Below, piece by piece: positions 33,609-42,437 of a stretch of DNA of 64,000 bases. Position numbers and translations under genes: made by a program. This DNA comes from an uncultured Pelagibacteraceae bacterium (GTDB lineage: Bacteria; Pseudomonadota; Alphaproteobacteria; Pelagibacterales; Pelagibacteraceae): the NCBI GenBank assembly GCA_902524995.1, contig CABZFJ010000001.1, forward strand, positions 62,001-126,000, written 5' to 3'. How positions within the stretch are numbered: position 1 is the first letter of the stretch; each line of letters opens with the position of its first letter. The notes below the pieces were generated by a model, which worked only from the letters and a program-made list of their open reading frames with translations, was not told where the DNA came from and made no database searches.

Positions 33609-34616
33609 TTACATTAAACCAGCTTCTTTATAATATTTAACAGCTCCTGGATGAAGTGGTGCTGATAAACCATCAGCTATCATATTTTTTTTCTCTAAAG
33701 GAGCAAAAGCTGGGTGTTGTTTTCTAAAATCATCAAAATTTTCAAAAACAGCTTTTGTAACCTGGTAAACTAAATCTTCAGATACATCCACACTTGTTAC
33801 GACAGTAGCTTTAACACCAAATGTAGTTACATCTTTTCTCTGTTTAGTATAAGTACCTTTTGGAATTGTTGCAGATGCATAATAATCAGCTCCATTAATA
33901 ATTCCGTCAATTACATCTCCTGTTAAATTAATTGGCATAGCTTTAGCTGCACATGTTGCTGCTTGTTCCATTGCTCCATTTGGAAAACCTACTGAATATC
34001 CAAACGCATCAATTTTACCATCACATAAAGCTTTTACTTGCTCTGAGGATGTTAACTCGGTAACTGATTTAAAGAAACTGTTATCAACTCCCATAGCTTT
34101 CATTAATTCTTCCATCGTTCCTCTTTGACCAGAACCTGGATTTCCAATGTTTACTACTTTTCCTTTAAGGCCCATAAAATCTTTAACTTTTGCTTTTTTT
34201 CTAGCCCAGATTTGAAATGGCTCGTTATGTACTGAAAAAACAGCTCTTAAATTTTTGAATTGTTTCCCTTCCCATTTGCTTGATCCATTATAAGCATGAT
34301 ATTGCCAGTCAGATTGAGCTACACCAAATTGAAACTCACCATCTTTTATTTGTCCGATGTTATAATTTGAGCCTCCAGTTGAAGGAGCGGTACACCTGTA
34401 AGCTTTATCTTTCATACCTTTTTTTCTACCATGTTCAGCACTAATTGCTGATTTGTGTAGCATTTTGCAAATGGCATTTCCTGTCTGAAAATAAACTCCA
34501 GTTGGTCCTCCTGTGCCTATTGTAAAAAACTCTGCTGATTTTGCTATTGATCCAAATGAAAATATGGCAGCAAAAATAATCAGAGAGCTTGATATTGTTG
34601 ATAGTATTTTTTTCAT
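33609..34616 (-). CDS. TAXI-family TRAP solute-binding protein
   Basis: 335 residues with a clear signal peptide (Lys-Lys, hydrophobic core, cleavage probably after AKSA near residue 28). The mature N-terminus FFTIGTGGPTGVYFQTGNAIC is the TAXI signature. TAXI proteins bind small carboxylates such as glutamate or 2-oxoglutarate; the specific ligand is not shown by the sequence. The ribosome site is GAGAGGGT just before the ATG. A 108-bp gap separates it from the aminotransferase gene and probably holds its promoter. Confidence 0.93.
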   Translation of the reverse strand: MKKILSTISSSLIIFAAIFSFGSIAKSAEFFTIGTGGPTGVYFQTGNAICKMLHKSAISAEHGRKKGMKDKAYRCTAPSTGGSNYNIGQIKDGEFQFGVAQSDWQYHAYNGSSKWEGKQFKNLRAVFSVHNEPFQIWARKKAKVKDFMGLKGKVVNIGNPGSGQRGTMEELMKAMGVDNSFFKSVTELTSSEQVKALCDGKIDAFGYSVGFPNGAMEQAATCAAKAMPINLTGDVIDGIINGADYYASATIPKGTYTKQRKDVTTFGVKATVVTSVDVSEDLVYQVTKAVFENFDDFRKQHPAFAPLEKKNMIADGLSAPLHPGAVKYYKEAGLM

Positions 34617-34724
34617 ATACCCTCTCTAAAGTTTTAAAATCAAATCTAACTATTTATTCCTTCTAGTGTCTAGTAAATTCATTGGATATAAATACAGCTA
34701 ATTAAGGAATTTTTTAACTGATTA

Positions 34725-35948
34725 TTAATTTTCAACCCAAGATTTTAATTTATGCACTCCTTCTACAACCTTTGGGGCGTACAATTTTATTAGCTCATCA
34801 TTGATATCGGTTTTTTCATTAATACTTTTCATAAATGTATCACCATCAAAGTCTGTAAAACTTAAACGAGCAATCATCCTTTTTTGATCAAATCCAAAAT
34901 CACTTCCTGGAAGTAAAGCAATATTTAAATTAGTTAAAATTTCATCACATAATTTGGAAGAACTTTCAAATTTTTTGTTCAGAAATTCTGGCAATAAATA
35001 AAAGCCTCCCATTGGTTTATTCATAATAATATTATTAGATGATAAATTTCTATATACGTACTCTCCAATAGCCTTAAGAATTTTTTTTGATTTTAAAATG
35101 TAGTCTTCATGATTAGCATTAAAAGCTGATATTGCAGCAAACTGGATTGGTGAACTTACTGCAGAAAATGTTTCACTCGCTAAAACTTTCATAGATTTAA
35201 GTAATTCAATTTTTTTCTTTGGTATTATAAAGTATCCAAGTCTCCATCCACCAGCACCACACCATTTACTAAGTCCGTTACTTATTATGACATTGTCTGG
35301 GCATTGTTCAAAAATTGAAATATAACTTTCATCAAAAGTTAATTCAGAATAAATTTCATCTGATAAAACTAGAATATTATATTTTTTTATTATTAAGGAA
35401 ATTTCTTTTAAATTTTTGCATACTTGTCCTGATGGATTATTTGGAGAATTAAGAAACAAAATAAATTTTTTATCTTGATTTTTTAAAATAGTTTTTTCTA
35501 TTTCTTGAGCTTTGGGAAACCAGTTATTTTCAGCAGTTGTTTGTATCCAATGATAGTTATTTTTAGCTATAATTGATTGTGGCTTATATGATACCCAACT
35601 TGGAGCTGGCAACAAAACTTCACCTTCAAATACTAAATGCATCAAGAACATTAGCTCTTTGGTACCAGGACCTACTATGACCTGATCTGATTTAAAATTG
35701 TAATGTTTCTTTTTTGACTCATATTTTGCGATCGAATCTCTTAATTTTTCTAATCCTTGGATAGGTAAATAACTTTTTTGATGTGCATTTTTTTTTAATT
35801 CTTCAATAATAGTAATTGGAACTGGGAATGGTGATTGTCCAAATCCAAATTTAATAATATTTTTTCCCTCATTTTCAATAACTTTTGATTTTTCGTTTAT
35901 TTTTAGTGTTGCCGACAAACTTAAGTTTTTAATATTATCTTTGATCAT
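34725..35948 (-). CDS. Class I/II PLP-dependent aminotransferase
   Basis: 407 residues, fold-type I aspartate-aminotransferase family. The PLP Lys is Lys228 in NGLSKWCGAGGWRLGY; other family residues are in NSPNNPSG (residue 167 on) and LSDEIYSELTF. It moves amino groups between an amino acid and a 2-oxoacid; the exact substrate cannot be assigned. It overlaps the acetoacetyl-CoA synthetase stop (TAATG) and precedes the TAXI-TRAP genes, suggesting a linked catabolic unit. Confidence 0.88.
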   Translation of the reverse strand: MIKDNIKNLSLSATLKINEKSKVIENEGKNIIKFGFGQSPFPVPITIIEELKKNAHQKSYLPIQGLEKLRDSIAKYESKKKHYNFKSDQVIVGPGTKELMFLMHLVFEGEVLLPAPSWVSYKPQSIIAKNNYHWIQTTAENNWFPKAQEIEKTILKNQDKKFILFLNSPNNPSGQVCKNLKEISLIIKKYNILVLSDEIYSELTFDESYISIFEQCPDNVIISNGLSKWCGAGGWRLGYFIIPKKKIELLKSMKVLASETFSAVSSPIQFAAISAFNANHEDYILKSKKILKAIGEYVYRNLSSNNIIMNKPMGGFYLLPEFLNKKFESSSKLCDEILTNLNIALLPGSDFGFDQKRMIARLSFTDFDGDTFMKSINEKTDINDELIKLYAPKVVEGVHKLKSWVEN

Positions 35949-37903
35949 TACGATTTTAACTCAATAAGACTTTTATATTCATTTAAAGCAGATGGATTAG
36001 ATAATGCTTCAATATTATTTATTATGTTACCATCTATTATATTTTTAACCGCTACTTCTACGATTTTACCATTTTTAGTTCTTGGAATGTCGTTTACCGC
36101 AATTATTTTAGCAGGCACATGTCTAGGAGAAGCTTCATATCTAATTGTTTTTTTTAGTTTCGAAATTAATTCTTCATCTAATTTATTGTTTTTTGATAAG
36201 ACAGTAAAAAGAATTATTCTCACATCATTATCCCAAGATTGCCCTACGACGATAGATTCTTTAATTTCTTTAAATTTTTCCACAACAGAATAAATTTCAG
36301 CTGTGCCAAGTCGAACACCGCCTGGGTTTAATGTTGCATCTGATCTTCCATAAATAATATAAGAACCATTATTCTTTCTCTCAGCATAATCTCCATGATG
36401 CCAAATATTTTTAAATTTTGAAAAATAAGCTTTCTTGTATTTAACCTTTCCAGGATCATTCCAAAATTTTAAAGGCATTGATGGAAAGGAGTTTCTGCAT
36501 ACTAATTCTCCTTTTTTATTTAAAATCGATTTACCTTTATCAGAAAATACTGCTGTATCCATGCCAAGACCATTATTTTGTATTTCACCACTATTTACTG
36601 TTGAATAAATGTTTCCATTTACAAAACAGGAGACAATATCTGTCCCCCCAGAAATAGAAGCTAAATGAATATTTTTTTTTATATTTCTATAAACAAATTC
36701 AAAACCATCTTTAGAAAGTGGAGAGCCTGTAGAACAAATCGTTTTTAAAGATTTTAATTTAATTTTTTCTTTTACATTAACATTCTGTTTAGTAAGTTGA
36801 TCAATATATTTTGCACTTATACCAAATAGAGTAACTTTCTCTTTATTTGCAATTTTTAACAATAGCTCTGGAGATTTATGCATAGGAAAGCCATCGAATA
36901 GCAATATTGATGCTTTGGATGCTAATGCTGTAACAAGCCAATTCCACATCATCCATCCACAAGTTGTAAAGTAAAATACGTTATCATTTGGTTTTATATT
37001 GCAATGTAATTGATGTTCTTTCAAATGTTGTAATAAGACTCCACCAGATCTATGGCAAATACATTTTGGTTTCCCTGTTGTGCCACTTGAGTATAAAATT
37101 GCTAATTCGTGGTCAAAATCAAATTTTTTTAACTTTTTCTTACTTATTTCAAGTTTTTTAATCTCAGTAAAATAATAAATTTTTGTATTTTTAATTTTTT
37201 TTAATTTTGTTAATTTTTTTCCAGGGTAATTTAAAACTAATACTGATTTTATACTTTTTATTTTTTTTAATATTTTAGGTAATCTCTCAACAATATTAAT
37301 TTCCTTGCCGTTATAATAATATTTATCAGTAATAATTAATAATTTAGGCTTAATTTGGGAAAAACGTTCTATAACTCCAGGTACACCAAAATCAGGAGAG
37401 CACGAACTCCAGATTGATCCTATAGCGCTTGCACTTAGGAAACATTCTACGGTTTCTATCTGATTTGGAGTATAAGCCGCTATCCTATCCTTTTCAGAAA
37501 TATTTATTTTTTTATAAAATGTAATTATTTTTTTTACGTCAATATTAAGTTCTTTCCAGGACTTTTGTTCTCTGTAACCATTTTCACTGATGAATGTAAT
37601 AGCTTTTTGATTTGAATTTTTAACTAAAAGATTTTCTGCAAAATTTAATTTTGAATTAACAAAAAACTTACTATTAATAAGATCCTTAGTTAGTTTGAAT
37701 TTGTTAGTTTTTAATCCTATTACATCAAAATACTTCCAGATTGAGTTCCAAAAATCTTTAGGATTTTTTAAACTCCATTTTAACAACTTTGTATAATTTC
37801 TTGAAAAATTATATTTATAATATTTTGAAATAAATTTCTCATAAGCAAATAAATTCGAATTTTTTATAAGTGCTTTAGATGGTTCCCAAAGTTTTTTAGG
37901 CAT
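35948..37903 (-). CDS. Acetoacetyl-CoA synthetase
   Basis: 651 residues, adenylate-forming enzyme of the acetoacetate-CoA ligase type. The AMP-binding motif is YSSGTTGKPKCICH, and NFAENLL, SSCSPDFGVPGVIERFSQ and RSDATLNPGGVRLGTAEIY fit this branch rather than acetyl-CoA synthetase. The C-terminal catalytic Lys is in RTKNGKIVEV. It activates acetoacetate (or a similar short 3-oxoacid) with ATP and CoA. It is the first gene of a minus-strand unit with the aminotransferase. Confidence 0.88.
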   Translation of the reverse strand: MPKKLWEPSKALIKNSNLFAYEKFISKYYKYNFSRNYTKLLKWSLKNPKDFWNSIWKYFDVIGLKTNKFKLTKDLINSKFFVNSKLNFAENLLVKNSNQKAITFISENGYREQKSWKELNIDVKKIITFYKKINISEKDRIAAYTPNQIETVECFLSASAIGSIWSSCSPDFGVPGVIERFSQIKPKLLIITDKYYYNGKEINIVERLPKILKKIKSIKSVLVLNYPGKKLTKLKKIKNTKIYYFTEIKKLEISKKKLKKFDFDHELAILYSSGTTGKPKCICHRSGGVLLQHLKEHQLHCNIKPNDNVFYFTTCGWMMWNWLVTALASKASILLFDGFPMHKSPELLLKIANKEKVTLFGISAKYIDQLTKQNVNVKEKIKLKSLKTICSTGSPLSKDGFEFVYRNIKKNIHLASISGGTDIVSCFVNGNIYSTVNSGEIQNNGLGMDTAVFSDKGKSILNKKGELVCRNSFPSMPLKFWNDPGKVKYKKAYFSKFKNIWHHGDYAERKNNGSYIIYGRSDATLNPGGVRLGTAEIYSVVEKFKEIKESIVVGQSWDNDVRIILFTVLSKNNKLDEELISKLKKTIRYEASPRHVPAKIIAVNDIPRTKNGKIVEVAVKNIIDGNIINNIEALSNPSALNEYKSLIELKS

Positions 37904-38065
37904 TAAATATTTATATTTATATTGTAAAATTTATGCTAACCTTAGATCATATAAATTGAAAATGAGAACTTTTTCCTATCTGATTCGGACTAGTTTCAGT
38001 CTATTTTTGTTCTTTTTGAGTAACAAAATATAGTAGGCTAAAAAAAGATCATACTAAAAGTTGAT

Positions 38066-40546
38066 ATGTCAAAAAATAAGATAACTGCAGTTCTGGGTCC
38101 TACAAATACTGGTAAGACCTTTTTAGCAATAGAGACAATGCTTTCTTTTGACACTGGAATGATAGGATTTCCCCTGAGACTTCTAGCAAGAGAAGTCTAT
38201 GACAAAATAATACAAAAAGTAGACGCTTCCAATGTAGCTCTTATTACAGGGGAAGAAAAAATTATACCACTTAATGCTAAGTATTTTTTATGTACAGTAG
38301 AATCAATGCCTGTAGATAAGGTTTTAGATTTCGTAGGCATTGATGAAATTCAAATGTGTTCTGATCATGAGCGAGGTCATATTTTTACAGATAGATTATT
38401 AAATCTAAGAGGTGATAAATTAACAATGTTAATGGGTTCTAATACTATCAAAAATATTATTCAAAAACTTGATGAAGATATTGAATTTATAAATAAACAA
38501 AGATTATCAAAGCTTTCATTTGGAGGGCATAAAAAAATTTCAAGAATTGAGAGAAAAAGTGCAATAATAGCTTTTTCTACAGAAGAAGTTTACGCAATTG
38601 CAGAATTATTAAGAAGACAAAAAGGTGGAGCAGCAATTGTGATGGGATCTCTCAGTCCTAAAACTAGAAATGCTCAAGTAAATTTATATCAATCGGGGGA
38701 TGTCGATTATCTAGTTGCTACTGATGCTATTGGAATGGGAATAAATATGGATTTAGATCATGTTTATTTTTCAAATATAAAGAAATTTGATGGAAAAAAA
38801 ATTAGAAGATTAAAGATCTCTGAAGTTGGACAAATATCTGGGAGAGCAGGAAGATACTTAAACAATGGTAGTTTTGGAATTACAGGTAATTGTGATGAAA
38901 TAAATCCAGAAGAAATTGAATTATTAGAAAATCACAATTTCCCTGAGATTCAAAATATTTTTTGGAGGAATTCTAATTTAAATTTTTCTAATAAAGAAGC
39001 ATTGTTAATTTCACTTGATGAAAAGCCGAATAAAGACTGGTTAAGAAGAATCGGAGAATGTGAGGACGAAAAGGTTTTAAAATATTTTTTAAAAGAAAAT
39101 AATCAAGATATTGGAAATGACTCTGCTATATTAAAGATTTTATGGGAATGTTGTCAAATACCTGATTTTGTTAAAAAAACTTATGGCCATCATTTAGAAG
39201 TTGTTAGTAAAGTATTCGCTTTTCTTACAGGAAAAGATGGAAAAATTCCCAACCATTACATGAAAAAACAGCTTTCTTTGCTAGATAAACTTGATGGAAA
39301 TGTAGACTCTATATCAAATAGAATATCAAGTGTAAGAACATGGTCTTACGTATCAAATAAGTCTAATTGGGTTGAAAATCAAGACTATTGGATTGAAAGA
39401 ACTAAAAATCTTGAAGATAAATTGTCTGATAGACTTCATGATGAATTAACAAAAACATTTATTGACAAAAGGGCAAGTGTGCTGGCAAGAGGCCTAAGGC
39501 AAAATATTGAATTAAAAACTGAAATAATTCAAAAAGAAAAGGTATTAATCAATGAACAGTATATTGGTAATTTAAAAGGATTAAAGCTTTATTTAGATTT
39601 AAAAGTCGATGCGCTTGATGCAGACATCAAATCTTTAAAAAAGGCGGCTAGACAAAATGTCGGTCCAGAAATAATTAGTAGAATACAGAAAATAATTGAT
39701 ACCGGCCTGATAAAATTAAAGGAAGATTTTAAAATTTATTGGGATAATGAACCAATAGCAAAATTAATTGGTGGATCCGATTATCTTAATCCAAAAGTAG
39801 ATTTGATAATAGACGAAATGATTGAAAATGAGGAAAGAAATAAACTTAATGATTATTTAAATAAATGGGTAAGCAAGAAAATAGATTTGGAACTTAATAG
39901 CTTAATTGAATTAAAAAACTTTAGAGAGGAAAATCCAGAACTTAGGGCCTTAGCTTATAGACTTTATGAAAATAATGGTGTGATAAAAAGATCTATTATT
40001 TCTGATTATTTAAAAAAAATTAGTCAGGAAGATAGAAAAAAATTAAGAAGGCTGGGAGTAAAATTTGGAAGATATCACATATTTTTGTTCAAATTATTTA
40101 AACCAAGCTCTGTTTCATTAAGAATATTATTATGGAAAAGTTACAATAACAAATTTTTGAATTTATTACCACCAACTTTTGGATTAAATTTTTTAGAGGG
40201 AATGAAATCAGCAAATAAAGATTTTATGTTACTTTGTGGTTTTGAGAAATTTGACGATATATACGTAAGAATAGATATACTTGAAAGATTGTTTTTATTA
40301 ATATTCAATTCAGATAAAAATGATAACAAAGAGATAAAAGTTGTTCCTGAGATGTTAAACTTGCTTGGTTGCTCAAAGGATAACTTTAAAAGATTATTAA
40401 TAAAAATGGATTATAAAGTTTATGAGAAAGAAGAAGAATATTTTATAAAATATCTTCCTATAAAAAGAAAGATTTCTAAAAAGGATGACAAAAAAGACTA
40501 TTCTAACAATCCATTCAGTGTATTAAATCAACTAAATTTGAAATAA
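38066..40546 (+). CDS. Suv3-like ATP-dependent RNA helicase
   Basis: 826 residues. Motif I is GPTNTGKTF (residues 11-19), motif II is the unusual DEIQ (93-96) followed by HERGHIFTDR, and motif VI is QISGRAGR. DEIQ with HERG-type residues is the signature of the mitochondrial SUV3 family, whose alphaproteobacterial relatives are well known. Mitochondrial SUV3 unwinds RNA for the degradosome. The C-terminal 500 residues are helical and charged. It overlaps the TerB-like gene by 1 nt (TAATG) and leads the operon with fdxA and carD. I saw no clear promoter in the 162-bp gap before it. Confidence 0.9.
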   Translation: MSKNKITAVLGPTNTGKTFLAIETMLSFDTGMIGFPLRLLAREVYDKIIQKVDASNVALITGEEKIIPLNAKYFLCTVESMPVDKVLDFVGIDEIQMCSDHERGHIFTDRLLNLRGDKLTMLMGSNTIKNIIQKLDEDIEFINKQRLSKLSFGGHKKISRIERKSAIIAFSTEEVYAIAELLRRQKGGAAIVMGSLSPKTRNAQVNLYQSGDVDYLVATDAIGMGINMDLDHVYFSNIKKFDGKKIRRLKISEVGQISGRAGRYLNNGSFGITGNCDEINPEEIELLENHNFPEIQNIFWRNSNLNFSNKEALLISLDEKPNKDWLRRIGECEDEKVLKYFLKENNQDIGNDSAILKILWECCQIPDFVKKTYGHHLEVVSKVFAFLTGKDGKIPNHYMKKQLSLLDKLDGNVDSISNRISSVRTWSYVSNKSNWVENQDYWIERTKNLEDKLSDRLHDELTKTFIDKRASVLARGLRQNIELKTEIIQKEKVLINEQYIGNLKGLKLYLDLKVDALDADIKSLKKAARQNVGPEIISRIQKIIDTGLIKLKEDFKIYWDNEPIAKLIGGSDYLNPKVDLIIDEMIENEERNKLNDYLNKWVSKKIDLELNSLIELKNFREENPELRALAYRLYENNGVIKRSIISDYLKKISQEDRKKLRRLGVKFGRYHIFLFKLFKPSSVSLRILLWKSYNNKFLNLLPPTFGLNFLEGMKSANKDFMLLCGFEKFDDIYVRIDILERLFLLIFNSDKNDNKEIKVVPEMLNLLGCSKDNFKRLLIKMDYKVYEKEEEYFIKYLPIKRKISKKDDKKDYSNNPFSVLNQLNLK

Positions 40547-40971
40547 TGTTCAATTTATTTAAAAAGAAAACTGGTGAAGAAAATCAAAACGACCATTTAT
40601 CACTAATAAGTGTAGCAGCTCTTCTAATACACTCAGCAAAAGTAGATGAAAATTTTACTAAAAAAGAGAAATTGATTATAAAAAATGCTTTAATTGAAAT
40701 GGGAGCTGATAAAGAAAAAATAGATGAAATAATAAATGATGCTGAATTAAAGGAAAAGGACTCTAATCAAATTTTAGAATTTACTAAAGAAGTTAAAAAT
40801 AAAAATACTGAAGAAAAAAAGATAGTTATAGAAGCACTATGGAAAATTATTTATTCAGATGAAAATGCAGATATGTATGAAACAAACCTGATGAGAAGAT
40901 TGTCGGGATTATTGTATTTAGACCCAAAAATAGTTGGTGATATAAAAGAAAAAGTTAAGTTAAATAGATGA
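40546..40971 (+). CDS. TerB-like (tellurite-resistance fold) protein
   Basis: 141 residues, mostly helical. Two TerB-like repeats are suggested by [25 protein letters not shown] and by a second half with [22 protein letters not shown], each with acidic residues that could bind a metal. The biochemical role of stand-alone TerB domains is not settled. It overlaps both neighbours by 1-4 nt, between the helicase and fdxA. Confidence 0.8.
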   Translation: MFNLFKKKTGEENQNDHLSLISVAALLIHSAKVDENFTKKEKLIIKNALIEMGADKEKIDEIINDAELKEKDSNQILEFTKEVKNKNTEEKKIVIEALWKIIYSDENADMYETNLMRRLSGLLYLDPKIVGDIKEKVKLNR

Positions 40972-41294
40972 CATATTTAGTTAATGACAAATGTATAAAA
41001 TGTAAACACACTACATGCGTTGATGTGTGTCCTGTCGATTGTTTTTATGAAGGAAAAAATATGCTTGTAATTAAACCTGATGAGTGTATAGATTGTGGCG
41101 TTTGTGAACCTGAGTGTCCAATTGATGCAATTGTGTCTGATACAGAAGCAGGAAGCGAAAAATGGTTAGAGATTAATCAAAAATATTCTGAAGTATGGCC
41201 AAATATTACAGAAGCGAAAGATCCCTTGCCAGACCACGAAAAATTTAAAGATGAAGAAAATAAGTTTGATAAATACTTTGAAGAAAACATTTAA
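40968..41294 (+). CDS. fdxA: FdxA-type 7Fe ferredoxin
   Basis: 108 residues. The N-terminal cysteine set (Cys9, 12, 17, 21, 25, in [17 protein letters not shown]) and the second set [12 protein letters not shown] match ferredoxin II (3Fe-4S plus 4Fe-4S). The C-terminal tail with [16 protein letters not shown] is typical of FdxA. It carries electrons at low potential; its partner is unknown. The gene is between terB-like and carD, and carD begins inside it. Confidence 0.94.
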   Translation: MTYLVNDKCIKCKHTTCVDVCPVDCFYEGKNMLVIKPDECIDCGVCEPECPIDAIVSDTEAGSEKWLEINQKYSEVWPNITEAKDPLPDHEKFKDEENKFDKYFEENI

Positions 41295-42111
41295 AACAAA
41301 AAAAAAAGTTACAAAAAAAAATAACTTAAAAACACCTAAAATAAAAAATAAAAAGACCATATCTAAAATTAAAAAAGATAAAACAACAAAGTCAAAAAAA
41401 GTAAAAAAAAAAAATTCTAAAACTGGGATAAAATCAAAATCACAAAAAATAGTTAAAAAAAAAGAAAATATAGATACGAATTCAAATTTACTACGAATAC
41501 CAAAAAGTAATGAACAAAAACCAGAAATAAAAAAAGTAAAAAAACAAGAAACAGAAAAAAAAGATTATAAGATTAAAGAATATGTGGTTTACCCTAAACA
41601 TGGTGTTGGTCAGATAACAGAATTCAAAAAGATGAATATTGGGGGAATTGAAATTGAAACTTATGTTTTAAAATTTGAAAAAGATAAAGCAAATGGTATG
41701 GTTCCAGTAAATAAACAATCTCATTTAAGACCGTTAGCAACTATAAATCAGGTAAATAAATGTATCAGTATATTAAAAAGTAAACCAAAAATTAAGAGAA
41801 GCATGTGGTCCAGAAGAGCCCAAGAATATGAATCTAAGATTTCTTCAGGAAAAATTTATGAGTTAGCAGAGGTAGTTAGGGACCTTAATAAAGGTGATGA
41901 TTTAATGGTAGACCAATCTTACAGTGAGAGACAACTTTTTGAAAAAGCCTATGAGCGAATACTTAGTGAATTTCAAATAGTTTTAAATTTGAGCTTAGAT
42001 GACACACAAAAAAAATTAGATAAAGCGTTAAAACGAAATCTTGAAAAACAAATTCAAACAGTTGAAACAAAGTTACCTGAAGTGGAAATTTCAGAAGAAA
42101 TAGCTAAATAA
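41251..42111 (+). CDS. CarD/CdnL-type transcription regulator with a lysine-rich N-terminal tail
   Basis: 286 residues if translation starts at ATG 41251, which overlaps fdxA by 44 nt; TTG codons at 41266 and 41278 are alternatives. The CarD domain begins near residue 107 with [15 protein letters not shown] and contains [13 protein letters not shown] and [16 protein letters not shown]. CarD/CdnL binds RNA polymerase beta and stabilises the open promoter complex at rRNA and other promoters. The first about 100 residues are an unstructured Lys/Thr/Asn tail not found in ordinary CdnL, coded with A-runs up to 12 nt. The fdxA-carD order is usual in alphaproteobacteria. Confidence 0.9.
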   Translation: MKKISLINTLKKTFKTKKKVTKKNNLKTPKIKNKKTISKIKKDKTTKSKKVKKKNSKTGIKSKSQKIVKKKENIDTNSNLLRIPKSNEQKPEIKKVKKQETEKKDYKIKEYVVYPKHGVGQITEFKKMNIGGIEIETYVLKFEKDKANGMVPVNKQSHLRPLATINQVNKCISILKSKPKIKRSMWSRRAQEYESKISSGKIYELAEVVRDLNKGDDLMVDQSYSERQLFEKAYERILSEFQIVLNLSLDDTQKKLDKALKRNLEKQIQTVETKLPEVEISEEIAK

Positions 42112-42148
42112 AAAAAACGCTCCCCACGCAAGCGCCATGAGAAGCGTT
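42109..42148 (-). terminator. Rho-independent terminator of the 27-residue basic protein gene
   Basis: Read on the minus strand, positions 42148-42116 form a 13-bp stem with a 7-nt loop (GCGCTTG). Four of the pairs are G-U, so the stem exists fully only in minus-strand RNA. It is followed by eight T from the A-run at 42110-42117. It starts 22 bp after the stop of the mini-gene. This orientation-specific pairing shows that the minus strand is transcribed here; it does not serve carD. Confidence 0.85.
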
Positions 42149-42170
42149 ATTTAATAAAAAGAATACTAAA

Positions 42171-42254
42171 CTATCTTCTTTTTTTCTTTTTAGCTTTTTT
42201 CTTAGCTTTTTTCTTAGTTTTCTTTTTAGCAGCTTTTTTTCTTCTTTTAGCCAT
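42171..42254 (-). CDS. 27-residue Lys/Arg/Ala protein, histone-tail-like
   Basis: The ATG at 42254 is preceded by the Shine-Dalgarno GGGAG at good distance and opens a 27-codon frame ending in TAG. Apart from Met1, every residue is Lys (16), Arg (4), Ala (5) or Thr (1), in repeats of the kind AKKK, with RR near both ends. Such a composition suggests binding to nucleic acid, as in histone H1-like tails or the basic tails of ribosomal proteins. The gene has its own terminator and a likely promoter and leader hairpin, so it is a complete unit. I do not recognise a named family. Confidence 0.75.
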   Translation of the reverse strand: MAKRRKKAAKKKTKKKAKKKAKKKKRR

Positions 42255-42275
42255 CTTTAGCTCCCTTTTTTAATT

Positions 42276-42294
42276 ACGAATCTTTTTGATTCGT
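42276..42294 (-). promoter_or_regulatory. 5' leader hairpin of the basic mini-gene
   Basis: A perfect 7-bp inverted repeat (ACGAATC and GATTCGT) with a 5-nt homopolymer loop. A further AATTA/TAATT pairing is possible outside it. It ends about 15 nt before the Shine-Dalgarno. If the promoter at 42306-42334 is right, the hairpin would sit almost at the 5' end of the mRNA, where it could protect the transcript or affect translation. Confidence 0.6.
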
Positions 42295-42305
42295 TTAATT
42301 ACCTT

Positions 42306-42334
42306 TTTTTATTTTTTTTGAATAGTTATGTCAA
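42306..42334 (-). promoter_or_regulatory. Candidate promoter of the basic mini-gene
   Basis: A perfect -35 TTGACA (42334-42329) is followed after 17 bp by TAAAAA, a weak -10. The predicted start is near 42299, just before the leader hairpin. The rest of the gap up to 42437 is nearly pure A/T with no other feature. Confidence 0.45.
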
Positions 42335-42437
42335 TTACATAATTTTTTGAAATTTTTTAATTTTTTTTTTAAAAAATAAAAAAAAATAAATATTAATAAA
42401 AGTTAAGTAAAATAGGGATTATTAATCAATTTTTTTA

